A DNA stretch of 64,000 nucleotides, taken from NCBI GenBank assembly GCA_022844165.1, contig JALHMH010000001.1, positions 248,001 to 312,000 on the forward strand, given 5' to 3'. The translations under genes and the position numbers were made by a program. This document shows, piece after piece, positions 51,551 through 60,314 of this stretch. This stretch comes from Lysobacterales bacterium. GTDB lineage: Bacteria > Pseudomonadota > Gammaproteobacteria > Xanthomonadales > SZUA-5. The notes under the pieces were generated by a model. The model saw nothing but the letters and a program-made list of their open reading frames with translations, had not been told where the DNA came from and searched no databases. Within the stretch, counting starts at the first letter, position 1; the number at the start of each line of letters is the position of its first letter.

Positions 51551-51781
51551 TCAGCCCGCTTCTTCCGGCGTCAGCGTTTTCAGCGCCAGCGCGTGGATCG
51601 CCCCGCCGAGCAAGTCCCCGAGTGTGTCATAGACGCGCCGATGGCGTGCAAGCGGGCGCATTCCGGCAAATTCGGAGGCAATGACGGTCGCTTCAAAATG
51701 CACTCCATCGGCACCGTCAACAGTGACGCGTGCGCCAGGCATACCTTTTTCGATCAACGTTCTTACGGTGGCTGCATCCAC
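51551..51781 (-). CDS. BolA/IbaG-family protein
   Basis: The protein has 76 residues. The BolA fold segment GVHFEATVIASEFAGMRPLARHRRVYDTL includes the conserved histidine region used with monothiol glutaredoxins to bind Fe-S clusters. It is the short IbaG/YrbA type that normally lies beside murA, as here. The start ATG 51781 faces kdsD divergently. Confidence 0.88.
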   Translation of the reverse strand: MDAATVRTLIEKGMPGARVTVDGADGVHFEATVIASEFAGMRPLARHRRVYDTLGDLLGGAIHALALKTLTPEEAG

Positions 51782-51900
51782 GTTCAGCGCTCCTGGGCTA
51801 TCTTGATCTTTATATTGTGCGCGTCGCCTCTGATATTCCCTAGCGCCGCGAAAAGGGCGCGGATCGTACCGCTAGCCGAACCGAAAGTGAAATCCAACCG

Positions 51901-52905
51901 ATGAATGCTGTATTGCAACCAGCAGAACTTGCCGACGCCAATGCGCTGTTGTCATCGGCAAGAAGGGTGATCGACATTGAAGCGCGAGCCATTGCGGCGC
52001 TGGGGATGCGCATCGACACGGCGTTTGTCCACGCTTGCCGCCTGATGCTCCGCTGCGAGGGCCGAGTGGTGGTCAGCGGCATGGGTAAGAGCGGCCACAT
52101 CGGCCACAAAATCGCAGCCACACTTGCCAGCACTGGTACGCCGTCGTTTTTTGTGCACCCTGCCGAAGCCAGCCATGGGGATTTGGGCATGATCATGGCG
52201 CAGGATGTTGTTGTCGCGCTATCGAACTCCGGCGAAACCGATGAGCTGCTCACCATCGTGCCAGTGATCAAACGAAAGGGCGTGCCGTTAATTGCCATGA
52301 GCGGCAACGGCCGTTCATCGCTGGCCCGGCTGGCCGATGTGCACTTGGATGTGTCAGTCAGTATTGAAGCCTGTCCGCTAGGATTGGCGCCCACCGCCAG
52401 CACCTCCACTGCGTTGGTCATGGGCGATGCGCTCGCAGTAGCCCTGCTGGAAGCACGCGGCTTCACCAGCGACGACTTCGCCGCCTCGCACCCTGCGGGT
52501 CAACTGGGGCGCCGCCTGTTGGTGCATATCCGTGATGTTATGCACACGGGCGTAGAGATTCCGCGAGTCGATGAGCAGGCGTCGGTCACCGATGCTCTGA
52601 TGGAAATGACGCGCAAGAACTTGGGAATTGCCGCCATTACCGATCGCGATGGTTGCCTGGTCGGCGTATTCACCGATGGCGATTTACGGCGTACGCTCGA
52701 CGATGCCAGTGTCGATCTGCGCGCCACGCCGGTCACGTCATTGATGACTCGTCAGCCGCGGATGATCGATGCGGACAAGCTTGCCGTGGAGGCAGCGCAG
52801 ATGATGGAGCAGCACAAGATCAACGCGTTGCCGGTCGTGGACGCCCAACGGCGCCTGGTCGGGGCACTCAATTTCCACGATCTACTGCGCGCGCGGGTGA
52901 TTTGA
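51901..52905 (+). CDS. kdsD: D-arabinose 5-phosphate isomerase
   Basis: The protein has 334 residues. An N-terminal SIS domain (RVVVSGMGKSGHIGHKIAATLASTGTPSFFVHPAEASHGDLGM) is followed by two CBS domains (from about 205). It converts ribulose 5-phosphate to arabinose 5-phosphate for Kdo synthesis. Its TGA overlaps the kdsC ATG (TGATG). It starts the Kdo/LPS-transport cluster. Confidence 0.96.
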   Translation: MNAVLQPAELADANALLSSARRVIDIEARAIAALGMRIDTAFVHACRLMLRCEGRVVVSGMGKSGHIGHKIAATLASTGTPSFFVHPAEASHGDLGMIMAQDVVVALSNSGETDELLTIVPVIKRKGVPLIAMSGNGRSSLARLADVHLDVSVSIEACPLGLAPTASTSTALVMGDALAVALLEARGFTSDDFAASHPAGQLGRRLLVHIRDVMHTGVEIPRVDEQASVTDALMEMTRKNLGIAAITDRDGCLVGVFTDGDLRRTLDDASVDLRATPVTSLMTRQPRMIDADKLAVEAAQMMEQHKINALPVVDAQRRLVGALNFHDLLRARVI

Positions 52906-53426
52906 TGATCGCAGCAGATTTCGCTGCGCGTGCCGAGCGCCTCCGGCTGATCGGCTTTGATGTCGACGGAGTGCTGACCGATGGCAGGCTGATTTATGGC
53001 GAAAGCGAATCCAAAGCCTTTCATGCCCGGGACGGCCTGGGACTGAAGCTCCTGCAGCTGGCCGGCATTCGTATTGTGGTCATCAGCGCCCGCCACAGCG
53101 AGGCGACCGCGCGTCGGTTGCGCGAACTTGGCATCCAAGACGTAGCACTCGGCGTGACGCAGAAGTTGACGAGCTTCGAAGCAATGCTTGAATCTGCCGG
53201 GATCGCGTTCGATGAGGCCGCGTTTATGGGCGACGATGTGCCGGATTTGCCGATTCTTCGTCGTGTGGGTCTGGCGGCAACCGTTGTTGAAGCATCCGCC
53301 GCGATCCATGTGCCCTGTCATTTTGTGGCGACGCGTCCGGCCGGAATGGGTGCGGTACGCGAATTCATCGATGCTGTTCTGCATGCGCGTGGCCAACTCG
53401 ATGCACTGATTGAGCGGGCGTTGTGA
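52905..53426 (+). CDS. kdsC: 3-deoxy-D-manno-octulosonate 8-phosphate phosphatase
   Basis: The protein has 173 residues from ATG 52905. The HAD nucleophile motif DVDGVLTDG gives D19 and D21; ISARHS is motif II and GDDVPDLPIL the metal-binding motif IV. As a C0-type HAD phosphatase it forms tetramers and releases Kdo. It overlaps kdsD by one base and lptC by four. Confidence 0.96.
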   Translation: MIAADFAARAERLRLIGFDVDGVLTDGRLIYGESESKAFHARDGLGLKLLQLAGIRIVVISARHSEATARRLRELGIQDVALGVTQKLTSFEAMLESAGIAFDEAAFMGDDVPDLPILRRVGLAATVVEASAAIHVPCHFVATRPAGMGAVREFIDAVLHARGQLDALIERAL

Positions 53427-53998
53427 CGCCCGAACGAACCCGTTGGGTAGCGGCTGCGCTGGCCTTGACGGCCTTGGCGAGCTACGCCCTGCTGCGCTAT
53501 TTCGCTCCCGATCGTCTGGCGCCGATAAAGCCCCAGGCGGCCCGGCAGGATAACGAGATCCGCGGCGTTGAGATGCGTGTATACGACAAAACCGGAGCGC
53601 CGAATCTGGTTTTGATCAGCCCGCGCATTGTCAGTCCAAGGCGCGGCGATGAATACCTGATCGAAACACCATTGTTTGACGTACTCAGCGAGGGGGGCGC
53701 GCGCTGGAAGGGCGAGGCCCGTGTCGGCAGACTCGATATCGGAGCGGATAGACTGTGGCTTGAAGACGATGTGCGAATTGTTGGGCGGCGCGAAACACGG
53801 CCGACGACGACCATCACGGGTGAGCGCATTGAGTTTCGCATGACCGAGCGGCTGGTCGTCAGCGACGAGGCCGTCACTCTGGCGCAAGCGCAGGGCCAGA
53901 TCAGCGGCGTGGGCTTGCGTGCCGATCTTAAGAACGATCGAGTGGTGCTGCAGAACGATGTGGAGGGTGTTTATGTCACGCAAAAACGCAAGTCTTAG
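53423..53998 (+). CDS. lptC: LPS export system protein LptC
   Basis: The protein has 191 residues with a GTG start overlapping the kdsC stop. One N-terminal membrane anchor (ALALTALASYALLRYF) is followed by the periplasmic jellyroll domain (EIRGVEMRVYDKTG, RIVSPRRGDEYL). LptC passes LPS from LptB2FG to LptA. In relatives lptA normally overlaps or closely follows; here a repeat element intervenes. Confidence 0.93.
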   Translation: MTPERTRWVAAALALTALASYALLRYFAPDRLAPIKPQAARQDNEIRGVEMRVYDKTGAPNLVLISPRIVSPRRGDEYLIETPLFDVLSEGGARWKGEARVGRLDIGADRLWLEDDVRIVGRRETRPTTTITGERIEFRMTERLVVSDEAVTLAQAQGQISGVGLRADLKNDRVVLQNDVEGVYVTQKRKS

Positions 53999-54134
53999 CG
54001 AGGCTTCGCCTCAGGCAGCGGAACGTTGTTGGCCTTATCCACGGACAAACAACGCATCCAGATCAACACAGTTTCGTGGCCCGGCGGAACAGCCGAAGGT
54101 CGTTCGGCTCAGCACACGCTGCTCTGTCAAGGAC
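53998..54134 (-). repeat. Dispersed structured repeat, copy R4, between lptC and lptA
   Basis: The copy begins AGCGAGGCTTCGCCTCAG and ends with TCAAGGACT, the same two ends as the copy at 59117-59362. It lacks roughly 100 internal bases. The middle keeps CCCGGCGGAACAGCC, GGTCGTTCGGCTC and CAGCACACG. It separates lptC from lptA. Confidence 0.75.
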
Positions 54135-54140
54135 TCGAGT

Positions 54141-54674
54141 ATGACCGCAGCTCAGAGACCCAAGGGTCGAGTTGCCGCAGCTCGGTTGATCACGCCATGG
54201 GTCGTGTCGCTGGGCGTGCTTCTATCGCTCCCGGTATTCGCGTTGGACAGCGATCGCCAGCAGCCGATGCGCATTCGCTCCGACCGTTCTGAGGCCGATC
54301 TGGCAAAAGACTCGACGGTACTGATCGGCAATGTCCGCATCACGCAAGGCTCACTGGAGGTCGGAGCCGAACGCGCCTATATCACCCAGGCCCAGGGCGA
54401 AGTGTCGCGCGCGGTGTTGACCGGCAAACCGGCGACGCTGCGCCAGCAGGTCGAGGCAGGCGGCGAGTTGCGCGCGCAGGCGCGTCGTATCGACTACGCA
54501 CTCGCCAATGAGAGCATCGAGTTGACGGGTGGTGTCGTCATCGAACGCCCTCAGGGCACGCTTCGATCGGAGCGAGTTGTGTACTCGGTCAAAGATGGTC
54601 GCGTAGTTGCTGGCGATGACGCAGGTGGTGTGGAACTCGTGATCCCGCCGCGAGCGCCGGCGAAACCCGAGTAG
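54141..54674 (+). CDS. lptA: LPS transport periplasmic protein LptA
   Basis: The protein has 177 residues from ATG 54141, where a signal-like N-terminus starts ([19 protein letters not shown] after a basic stretch). The OstA-like repeats follow: [38 protein letters not shown] and [24 protein letters not shown]. LptA monomers bridge the periplasm. The start lies six bases after the R4 repeat, so the gene's ribosome-binding site may derive from the repeat (CAAGGACTCGAGT). lptB starts on its stop codon. Confidence 0.93.
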   Translation: MTAAQRPKGRVAAARLITPWVVSLGVLLSLPVFALDSDRQQPMRIRSDRSEADLAKDSTVLIGNVRITQGSLEVGAERAYITQAQGEVSRAVLTGKPATLRQQVEAGGELRAQARRIDYALANESIELTGGVVIERPQGTLRSERVVYSVKDGRVVAGDDAGGVELVIPPRAPAKPE

Positions 54675-55393
54675 TGTTGCTCGTCGACGACATCGCCAAG
54701 AGCTACCGCGGCCGCGAAGTCGTCCGCGGCGTCAATTGTCACCTGAGCGTTGGCGAAGTCGTAGGGTTGTTGGGGCCCAATGGCGCCGGCAAGACCACCT
54801 GTTTTTACATGATTGTGGGTTTGGTTGCGGCAGACCGCGGCCGCATCGAAATCGACGGCAAGAACATTACTGCGCTGTCGATGGCTGATCGTGCACGCAT
54901 GGGTATCGGCTATTTGCCGCAAGAACCGAGCGTGTTTCGACGATTGAGCGTCGAGGACAATATCTTGACCGTACTCGAAATGCGCCGCGATCTGACCCGT
55001 CGGGGGCGGCAGAAGATCCTGGAGTCGCTGCTTGAAGAGCTGCAAGTGACGCACCTGCGCGCTCAGATGGGGCAAAGCTTGTCCGGTGGCGAGCGGCGCC
55101 GCGTCGAAATTGCGCGAACATTAGCTGTCAAGCCGCGTTTCATTATGCTTGATGAGCCATTCGCTGGCGTCGATCCGATTACCGTCGGTGAAATTCAGTC
55201 GACCATTGCGCATCTCAAAGACCGGGGCATCGGCGTGCTGATCACCGACCACAACGTTCGCGAGACCTTGGGCATCTGCGATCGCGCTTATGTGCTGAAC
55301 GCAGGCCAGGTGCTTGCCGAGGGCAGTCCAAAACAAATCCTCGACCATCCCAAGGTCCGCGAGGTGTATTTGGGCGAACGGTTCACGCTCTGA
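54674..55393 (+). CDS. lptB: LPS export ABC transporter ATP-binding protein
   Basis: The protein has 239 residues with GTG 54674 overlapping the lptA stop by one base. Walker A is GPNGAGKTT, the signature is [16 protein letters not shown], Walker B is [13 protein letters not shown], and the switch histidine is in [11 protein letters not shown]. With LptFG it extracts LPS from the inner membrane. rpoN and hpf, often next, are not present here. Confidence 0.97.
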   Translation: MLLVDDIAKSYRGREVVRGVNCHLSVGEVVGLLGPNGAGKTTCFYMIVGLVAADRGRIEIDGKNITALSMADRARMGIGYLPQEPSVFRRLSVEDNILTVLEMRRDLTRRGRQKILESLLEELQVTHLRAQMGQSLSGGERRRVEIARTLAVKPRFIMLDEPFAGVDPITVGEIQSTIAHLKDRGIGVLITDHNVRETLGICDRAYVLNAGQVLAEGSPKQILDHPKVREVYLGERFTL

Positions 55394-55668
55394 GCCGCGG
55401 CACTTAGTTGGAACCGATGGCGACAATGCGAGCGGTCACGCACCCAATCAGATGACGGCCGACTGGGTGAAGTCATCCAACGGGCATGGCCTGGTCCGGA
55501 TGTGACTTCGACGCCGCCGGAATCTCGATTCGCCGACTGCTACTTTAGCGTTGCAGACGACTCGGTTTCTCCGATTCTAAGGCTCACGAGCCCCGTTTTG
55601 GTCTCGCACTCCACTGTGTCAATGAGCTGCCCAGTCGCCAGCGCCTGAAATTGCCAGATCTCACGAGC

Positions 55669-56976
55669 TTAAGACGATGTGGGAATTTTCAACACCTTGC
55701 CAACGTTCACTCGATCGCTCGCCAACGCGTTGGCTCGGCGAATGCGCGCCACACTGACGCCATGACGCACGGCGATTTCGCTCAAGGTTTCACCGCGCGC
55801 AACAACATGTGATCGCTGAGTCGCGTTTGCGGCGATCCACGTTCCCGGCGGCGGCGCCGCGTGAAAGTAGTCGCGCATGCCGGTCAGAATTGCCTCTGCC
55901 AGCCGATCGCGATGGCCAGCATCGTTCAGTTTGCGCTCTTCGTCTGGGTTGCTGATGAAGCCGGTCTCGATCAGCACGCTCGGTACGTCGGGTGAGCGAA
56001 GGACGAAGAAGTTCGCGCGTTCAACATAGCGCTTATGGGCTTTACCCATGCGCTGCAAAGAGGTCAACAGATGTTCAGCTGCTTGAGAGCTGGCTTCTAG
56101 CGTTGCGCCTTGTGAGAGATCGAGTAAGACCGAGGCAAGTACAGTGTCTTTGTTGTTCAGCGAAACGCCTCCGATCAGATCCGACCGATTCTCGCGTTCT
56201 GCCAGATATCGCGTGGCTTCGCTGCTGGCGCCACGAGTGCTCATGACATAAACGCTCGAGCCACGCGCAGAACGATTCAGAGCCGCATCTGCATGCACCG
56301 AGACGAACAAGTCTGCTTTTTCTTCGCGCGCCTTCTCATAGCGATCGCGGAGCGGAACGAAGGTGTCGTCGTCGCGGATCAGCACCGCGCGCATGCCGGG
56401 TTCGGCGTCGATTTTTGCCGCCAGGAGCCTGGCCACTTTCAGCGTGATGCGTTTTTCGTAGGTGCCGCCAGGTCCGATTGCCCCAGGATCGGCGCCACCG
56501 TGACCGGCATCCACTGCGATCACGACATCGCGTTGCTCGGACTTGCCGATCCTGCCGGTCTTGGGTACTTCGTGCTCGATGGTGTCCAGCGCCGCCATGT
56601 CGACGATCAGCCGGTGACGAAACCGATCGGCGGGCGGCAACACAAAGGACTTCGGCCGAACCGGTGCCGTCAGGTCGAACACGATACGCAGACGGTTGTG
56701 AGCCGGCTGCCCGGTGCGCACCGATTTGACTAAGCCGCGACCATCAGCCGTAACATCGCGCGTCAGTTTGCCATCGACGATATCGAGTACCAGCCGATCG
56801 GGCCCCTCCAACGTGAAGACCTTGTACTCAGCTTCGCGCGAGAGCTCAACGATGGCTCGCGTTTCTTTCTTGAGTACCTGTACTCGCACATTGCGAACGT
56901 CTGCGCCGAGCGCTGCCGTAGGCAAAAATGCAACGAGAAGGGCAAACACGGCGCGCATAACAGTGGGCAATCTCAT
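55669..56976 (-). CDS. amiC: N-acetylmuramoyl-L-alanine amidase, AMIN-Amidase_3-LysM
   Basis: The protein has 435 residues. Signal peptide 1-24; AMIN domain about 27-125; zinc amidase (Amidase_3) about 150-375 with AVDAGHGGADPGA, the zinc glutamate segment TYEKRITL, SVHADAA and VLIETGFISNPDEE; C-terminal LysM about 388-431. It cleaves peptide stems from glycan strands during daughter-cell separation. The usual neighbour mutL is absent. The C-terminal LysM would add peptidoglycan binding. Confidence 0.93.
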   Translation of the reverse strand: MRLPTVMRAVFALLVAFLPTAALGADVRNVRVQVLKKETRAIVELSREAEYKVFTLEGPDRLVLDIVDGKLTRDVTADGRGLVKSVRTGQPAHNRLRIVFDLTAPVRPKSFVLPPADRFRHRLIVDMAALDTIEHEVPKTGRIGKSEQRDVVIAVDAGHGGADPGAIGPGGTYEKRITLKVARLLAAKIDAEPGMRAVLIRDDDTFVPLRDRYEKAREEKADLFVSVHADAALNRSARGSSVYVMSTRGASSEATRYLAERENRSDLIGGVSLNNKDTVLASVLLDLSQGATLEASSQAAEHLLTSLQRMGKAHKRYVERANFFVLRSPDVPSVLIETGFISNPDEERKLNDAGHRDRLAEAILTGMRDYFHAAPPPGTWIAANATQRSHVVARGETLSEIAVRHGVSVARIRRANALASDRVNVGKVLKIPTSS

Positions 56977-57124
56977 TTGATGAGATATTGAATCGCAAAG
57001 CTAGGCGTTTTGACAAGTGTTTTCTAGTTCTGGCAACAGTTTAGCTGTTCTTGTTAAGCCCGCTTGTTATGTTGGCGGACAGCTTGGCGCCAACTTTGCT
57101 CGCCGGTAGATCAAAAACCGACGC

Positions 57125-57424
57125 TCACCAACGATGACGCTTTGCATGAGAAATGGTGCGGGACGAAGCATTCAGCCGATGGTGCAGTCGGGCGCGTTCC
57201 TGCCGAGTCACAACCCCGTCGGATTCGAAGCGTCGCTCGGCGCGGGCGATTCGGTCCTGTTGACGATTGAGCGTTGCCAGTTCCCGCTGCGAGAGTCTGC
57301 CGCTGATCGCGCCTTGTTCAATGCGGGCCTCCTGCCGTGCCTGACGGACATCAATGCGCGGCGTCGCAGCGCTGGCGATTGTCGCCGACATCAGGATCGA
57401 GAGAATAAGTCCGAACTTCAGCAT
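57125..57424 (-). CDS. Small exported arginine/glutamine-rich protein
   Basis: The protein has 99 residues from ATG 57424, where a signal peptide starts (MLKFGLILSILMSATIASA). The mature part is helical, with IDVRQARQEARIEQG, GRLSQRELATLNRQQDRI and DGVVTRQERARLHHRL. I know this pattern as a widespread, uncharacterised proteobacterial periplasmic family with an EF-hand-like DG-x-V/L-T-x2-E segment. It faces amiC's start side. The function is unknown. Confidence 0.75.
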   Translation of the reverse strand: MLKFGLILSILMSATIASAATPRIDVRQARQEARIEQGAISGRLSQRELATLNRQQDRIARAERRFESDGVVTRQERARLHHRLNASSRTISHAKRHRW

Positions 57425-57550
57425 GTTGTGCTCCTGACTTCGGCAAGTTTGCCGGTTTGTGAGGAGAAAACGAAGATCAGTCGAATGCGTTGACCTGCAG
57501 GGGGTGTTGACAAGAATGCGCACGAACGAAGCTGATTGGTCTGCGGTCAG

Positions 57551-57788
57551 AGTCCTTGACTGAGCGGAATTTTGTCTCTTGAGTCAACGATTCTTCGAAG
57601 CGGCTTTGGCTGTTGAAGCCCCCTTGAATACCTGAGGATCGGCGCTGACACGCCGCAAGGCGTGTGCCGAGCCGAACGACCGGCGGCTGTGCCGCCGGGC
57701 CGGAAATGCGCGGAGCGCTCAATGGGGGTTGTGGCAAGTACGGTGTCTGGCGAAGCCAACAATGCTCGGCGGTCTGAGGCGAAGCCTC
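57551..57788 (+). repeat. Dispersed structured repeat, copy R2
   Basis: This is a full copy of about 238 bases, beginning AGTCCTTGACTGAGCGGAAT and ending GAGGCGAAGCCTC. Internal hairpins are visible: ACGCC-GCA-AGGCGT, GGCGGC-TGT-GCCGCC and the terminal GAGGC-GAA-GCCTC. It ends 12 bases before the stop codon of the outer-membrane-like gene. Confidence 0.8.
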
Positions 57789-57799
57789 GACAGGATTCG

Positions 57800-58729
57800 T
57801 TAGAAGTCTTGCTCATAACGCACATAAGGGGTGCGCGAAAAGATGTCGGGTTCGCGGTCCTGGATGACCGGTTGCGCCAATTCCGGCGGCTGCCCTTTGG
57901 TGATCAGGTTCTGCGCGCCGACCGACAAAACGCCTCGCCAGGGTGTGCGCCAGCTGACACCAAGATCCAGGCCTGCCCACCATGGACTTAGCGAGTCCAT
58001 TCCTCGGCGAATCATCTGAGTCGCCATGTCCGCACTGAAATCGCCATAAGCAAGCCTTAGCTGCATGCGATCAAGATCGGGCGAATTGTCCAGTAATGTC
58101 AGCTCTGTGCGAGTCAGGGAGATGCCCAGAGAGGACACGGGCGACAGCACCATTTCCCCGCTCACGAAAATCGATGTCGCAGGTTCCGCCAGGTTGAAAC
58201 TGTGAAATGAGGTGCTCAGGGCTGCGGCCATATCGTTCATAGGCAATTGCCCAGGGAGGACCCAGATCGCGGGCGATTCGCTTGCACCTAAAGCCAGTCC
58301 CACAAATCCCAGCTGCACGTTCGCAGATACTTCGACGCCACTGGCGTTGAACGATGTGCACGGATCCGATTGCACCGGAGCGAGCGGCGTATGCATCAGG
58401 CTGCGGCAAGGCACGAAGTCAGTCACCGTCACGCTGGCCCCAATGCCCATCGAATCGGTCATGGACCAGCCCGCATCAATCGCGGTGGACTCCGTCCTGC
58501 CGCGCCAGAGGCGATCTCGCGAAACCTGGGCCAGTCCGATCATGACGCCATCGCCCGCGGATTGGTCTGCGTCGATCACCGGAAAAAGCGGCCCTGGAGT
58601 CTCGCCCAGAACGAACACCGGCACCCATGCCGACTGCACCTCAGCGCCTTGCGGCGTGAGCAAAGGAATCCCGTCGCTGGCCATCAAACCAGGCGCAACC
58701 AGCCACAAAAGGTGTGCCGCAAGTTTCAT
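57800..58729 (-). CDS. Probable outer-membrane beta-barrel protein
   Basis: The protein has 309 residues from ATG 58729 (MKLAAHLLWLVAPGLMASDG, a short signal-like leader); a start 31 codons upstream is possible. Alternating hydrophobic strands dominate (SIFVSGEMVLSP, LGISLTRTELTLL, MQLRLAYGDFS), and the last residue is phenylalanine (YVRYEQDF), as in BAM-assembled barrels. There is no family I recognise. The dispersed repeat abuts its 3' end. Confidence 0.65.
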   Translation of the reverse strand: MKLAAHLLWLVAPGLMASDGIPLLTPQGAEVQSAWVPVFVLGETPGPLFPVIDADQSAGDGVMIGLAQVSRDRLWRGRTESTAIDAGWSMTDSMGIGASVTVTDFVPCRSLMHTPLAPVQSDPCTSFNASGVEVSANVQLGFVGLALGASESPAIWVLPGQLPMNDMAAALSTSFHSFNLAEPATSIFVSGEMVLSPVSSLGISLTRTELTLLDNSPDLDRMQLRLAYGDFSADMATQMIRRGMDSLSPWWAGLDLGVSWRTPWRGVLSVGAQNLITKGQPPELAQPVIQDREPDIFSRTPYVRYEQDF

Positions 58730-59116
58730 AGGTTGGATGATCGCGCTGTTCAGCGTCTCTTTACTAGGCGATTGGACGTTAAATGTCGTTAAGAGTTCAA
58801 CGGCTTGGCGCATCTTTTTCATTTATTTCGTGAAACACGGCGCCTTTTCAGCAACAGAACCACATTTGAACAGACGTTGGCGTGAAAGTGTGTCGATTGG
58901 ATGTTGGTTCCTCCCCGATGTTCGGGGATGAGTCAGGCGCGTTTGGCCAGCATGCGGACCGCAACTGCGAACGCCAGCGGCGCGCCGCTGGGCCGGGCAG
59001 GTTGGGGTGGAGTGAGGAACAGCGAAGGTCTTCCGCACCGTCCATGGCCGCAAAACCCTCATTCTTGCGGGAGTATTTCAGCCATGATCGTGGTCGCGAA
59101 CGCCTGCGAACTCAAG
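58730..59116. other. Non-coding stretch before repeat R3
   Basis: I see no gene here. A short perfect hairpin TCCCCGA-TGT-TCGGGGA lies at 58912-58928. The rest shows no repeat that I could match elsewhere in the window. Confidence 0.4.
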
Positions 59117-59362
59117 CGAGGCTTCGCCTCAGACCGCCAAGCACTGTTTGCTTCGCCAGACAGCGTGCTTGCCAAAACCCCCATTGAGCGCTGCGCGCAT
59201 TTCCGGCCCGGCGGCACAGCCGCCGGTCGTTCGGCTCGGCACACGCCTCGCGGCGTGTCAGCGCCGATCCTCACCCCCCTTGTACTCAAGGGGGCTTCAA
59301 CAGCCAAAGCCGCACCGACGAAAATTTGACTCAAATGACAAGATCCAGCTTCATCAAGGACT
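59117..59362 (-). repeat. Dispersed structured repeat, copy R3
   Basis: This is a full copy in reverse orientation relative to R1 and R2, from GCGAGGCTTCGCCTC to CATCAAGGACT. It shares with R2 the blocks CGGCGGCACAGCCGCCG (as its complement), GTTCGGCTCGGCACACGCC and GGGGGCTTCAACAGCC. It directly abuts the inverted-repeat element at 59363. Confidence 0.8.
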
Positions 59363-59522
59363 CTAGCAGGCTGTTGAGAAACAGCCTGCGGGCGCGAACC
59401 ATGGATGGTTCGCACATGGATCGAGCACGTAAGTGCTTGATCCGTGGAGAGCGAGTCCGGACATGTGTCGGACTCGCGACTTGAGAAACGCACAGGAAGT
59501 GCGTTTCTCAACAACGTGCTAG
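59363..59522. mobile_element. 160-bp MITE-like element with 20-bp terminal inverted repeats and five hairpins
   Basis: The left end CTAGCAGGCTGTTGAGAAAC matches the complement of the right end CTAGCACGTTGTTGAGAAAC at 18 of 20 bases. Five consecutive stems fill the element: 59366-59389 (10 bp, GAGA loop), 59394-59413 (9 bp), 59418-59443 (11 bp with one G-T, GTAA loop), 59451-59477 (9 bp) and 59481-59511 (13 bp). It carries no coding frame. Both ends are CTAG, which could be terminal bases or a target duplication. Confidence 0.75.
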
Positions 59523-59564
59523 TGGCAATAAAGTCACGAGCGCTGTTGTCAGGACGAGGCGCAA

Positions 59565-60314
59565 TCATCCGCATCGCCTTTGGCGCACGGCTTCGAACAG
59601 CATCACCGCGGTTGCGACACTGACGTTAAGGCTCTCGACGCCAGGCGCCATTGGTATTGCCCACAGGAAGTCGCAGGTCTTGCGGGTGAGTTCGCGCAGA
59701 CCTTCGCCTTCGTTACCGAGTACGATCGCAATCGGTCCTTTCAGGTCGGCGCAGTAAAAGTCGCTGCTCGCGTCGCCCACCGCACCGCCGATCCAAATGC
59801 CCGCTTTCTTCAGTGCTTCCAGTGTGCGGGCAAGATTGGTGACGCGCACTAGCGGCAGGCGTGCCGCGAGCCCCGCCGAAGCGCGCAACACGGCGGCGGT
59901 CAACCCAACCGCACGATCTTTGGGAACAATCACCGCCAGTGCGCCCGCGGCTGCAGCTGTGCGAATACAGGCCCCCAGGTTATGCGGATCCTGTACGCCA
60001 TCAAGGACCAGCAATAAGGGCGACTTTGAACCATCGATCAAGCGCAATAAGTCGTGCTCGTCGAGCGTCTGCGGTAGTCGAAAACGCACCACGATGCCCT
60101 GGTGTCGATCGCTGTTTGCACGCTTGTCCAACGCCGCGCGCGGCACACGTTGTGTAGCGATCCCGAGACCGCGAAGACGCTGCCACAGAGCTTCGACACG
60201 CGCGCTGCGTTTGCCGTCTTCAACCCACGCCTCCAAAACGCGCGACGGATCCGCGTCCAACTGAGCTTGCACCGCATTGGGTCCAAGCAAAATATCTTCG
60301 TTGTTCTGGCTCAT
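59565..60314 (-). CDS. rlmB: 23S rRNA (guanosine-2'-O-)-methyltransferase
   Basis: The protein has 249 residues. An N-terminal substrate-binding domain (ILLGPNAVQAQL) is followed by the SpoU knot: DGVQDPHNLGACIRTA, IVLGNEGEGLREL and IPMAPGVESLNVSVATAVMLFE. It methylates G2251 of 23S rRNA. Its start overlaps the stop of the PII-like gene by four bases, an unusual partner; rnr, its common neighbour, is absent. Confidence 0.95.
   Translation of the reverse strand: MSQNNEDILLGPNAVQAQLDADPSRVLEAWVEDGKRSARVEALWQRLRGLGIATQRVPRAALDKRANSDRHQGIVVRFRLPQTLDEHDLLRLIDGSKSPLLLVLDGVQDPHNLGACIRTAAAAGALAVIVPKDRAVGLTAAVLRASAGLAARLPLVRVTNLARTLEALKKAGIWIGGAVGDASSDFYCADLKGPIAIVLGNEGEGLRELTRKTCDFLWAIPMAPGVESLNVSVATAVMLFEAVRQRRCG

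Noticed and set aside
59059..59574. A 171-codon frame across repeat R3 and the hairpin element, and the similar 91-codon frame at 15152-15427
   Set aside because: Both are made largely of the dispersed repeat, and the reading frame is not kept between copies.
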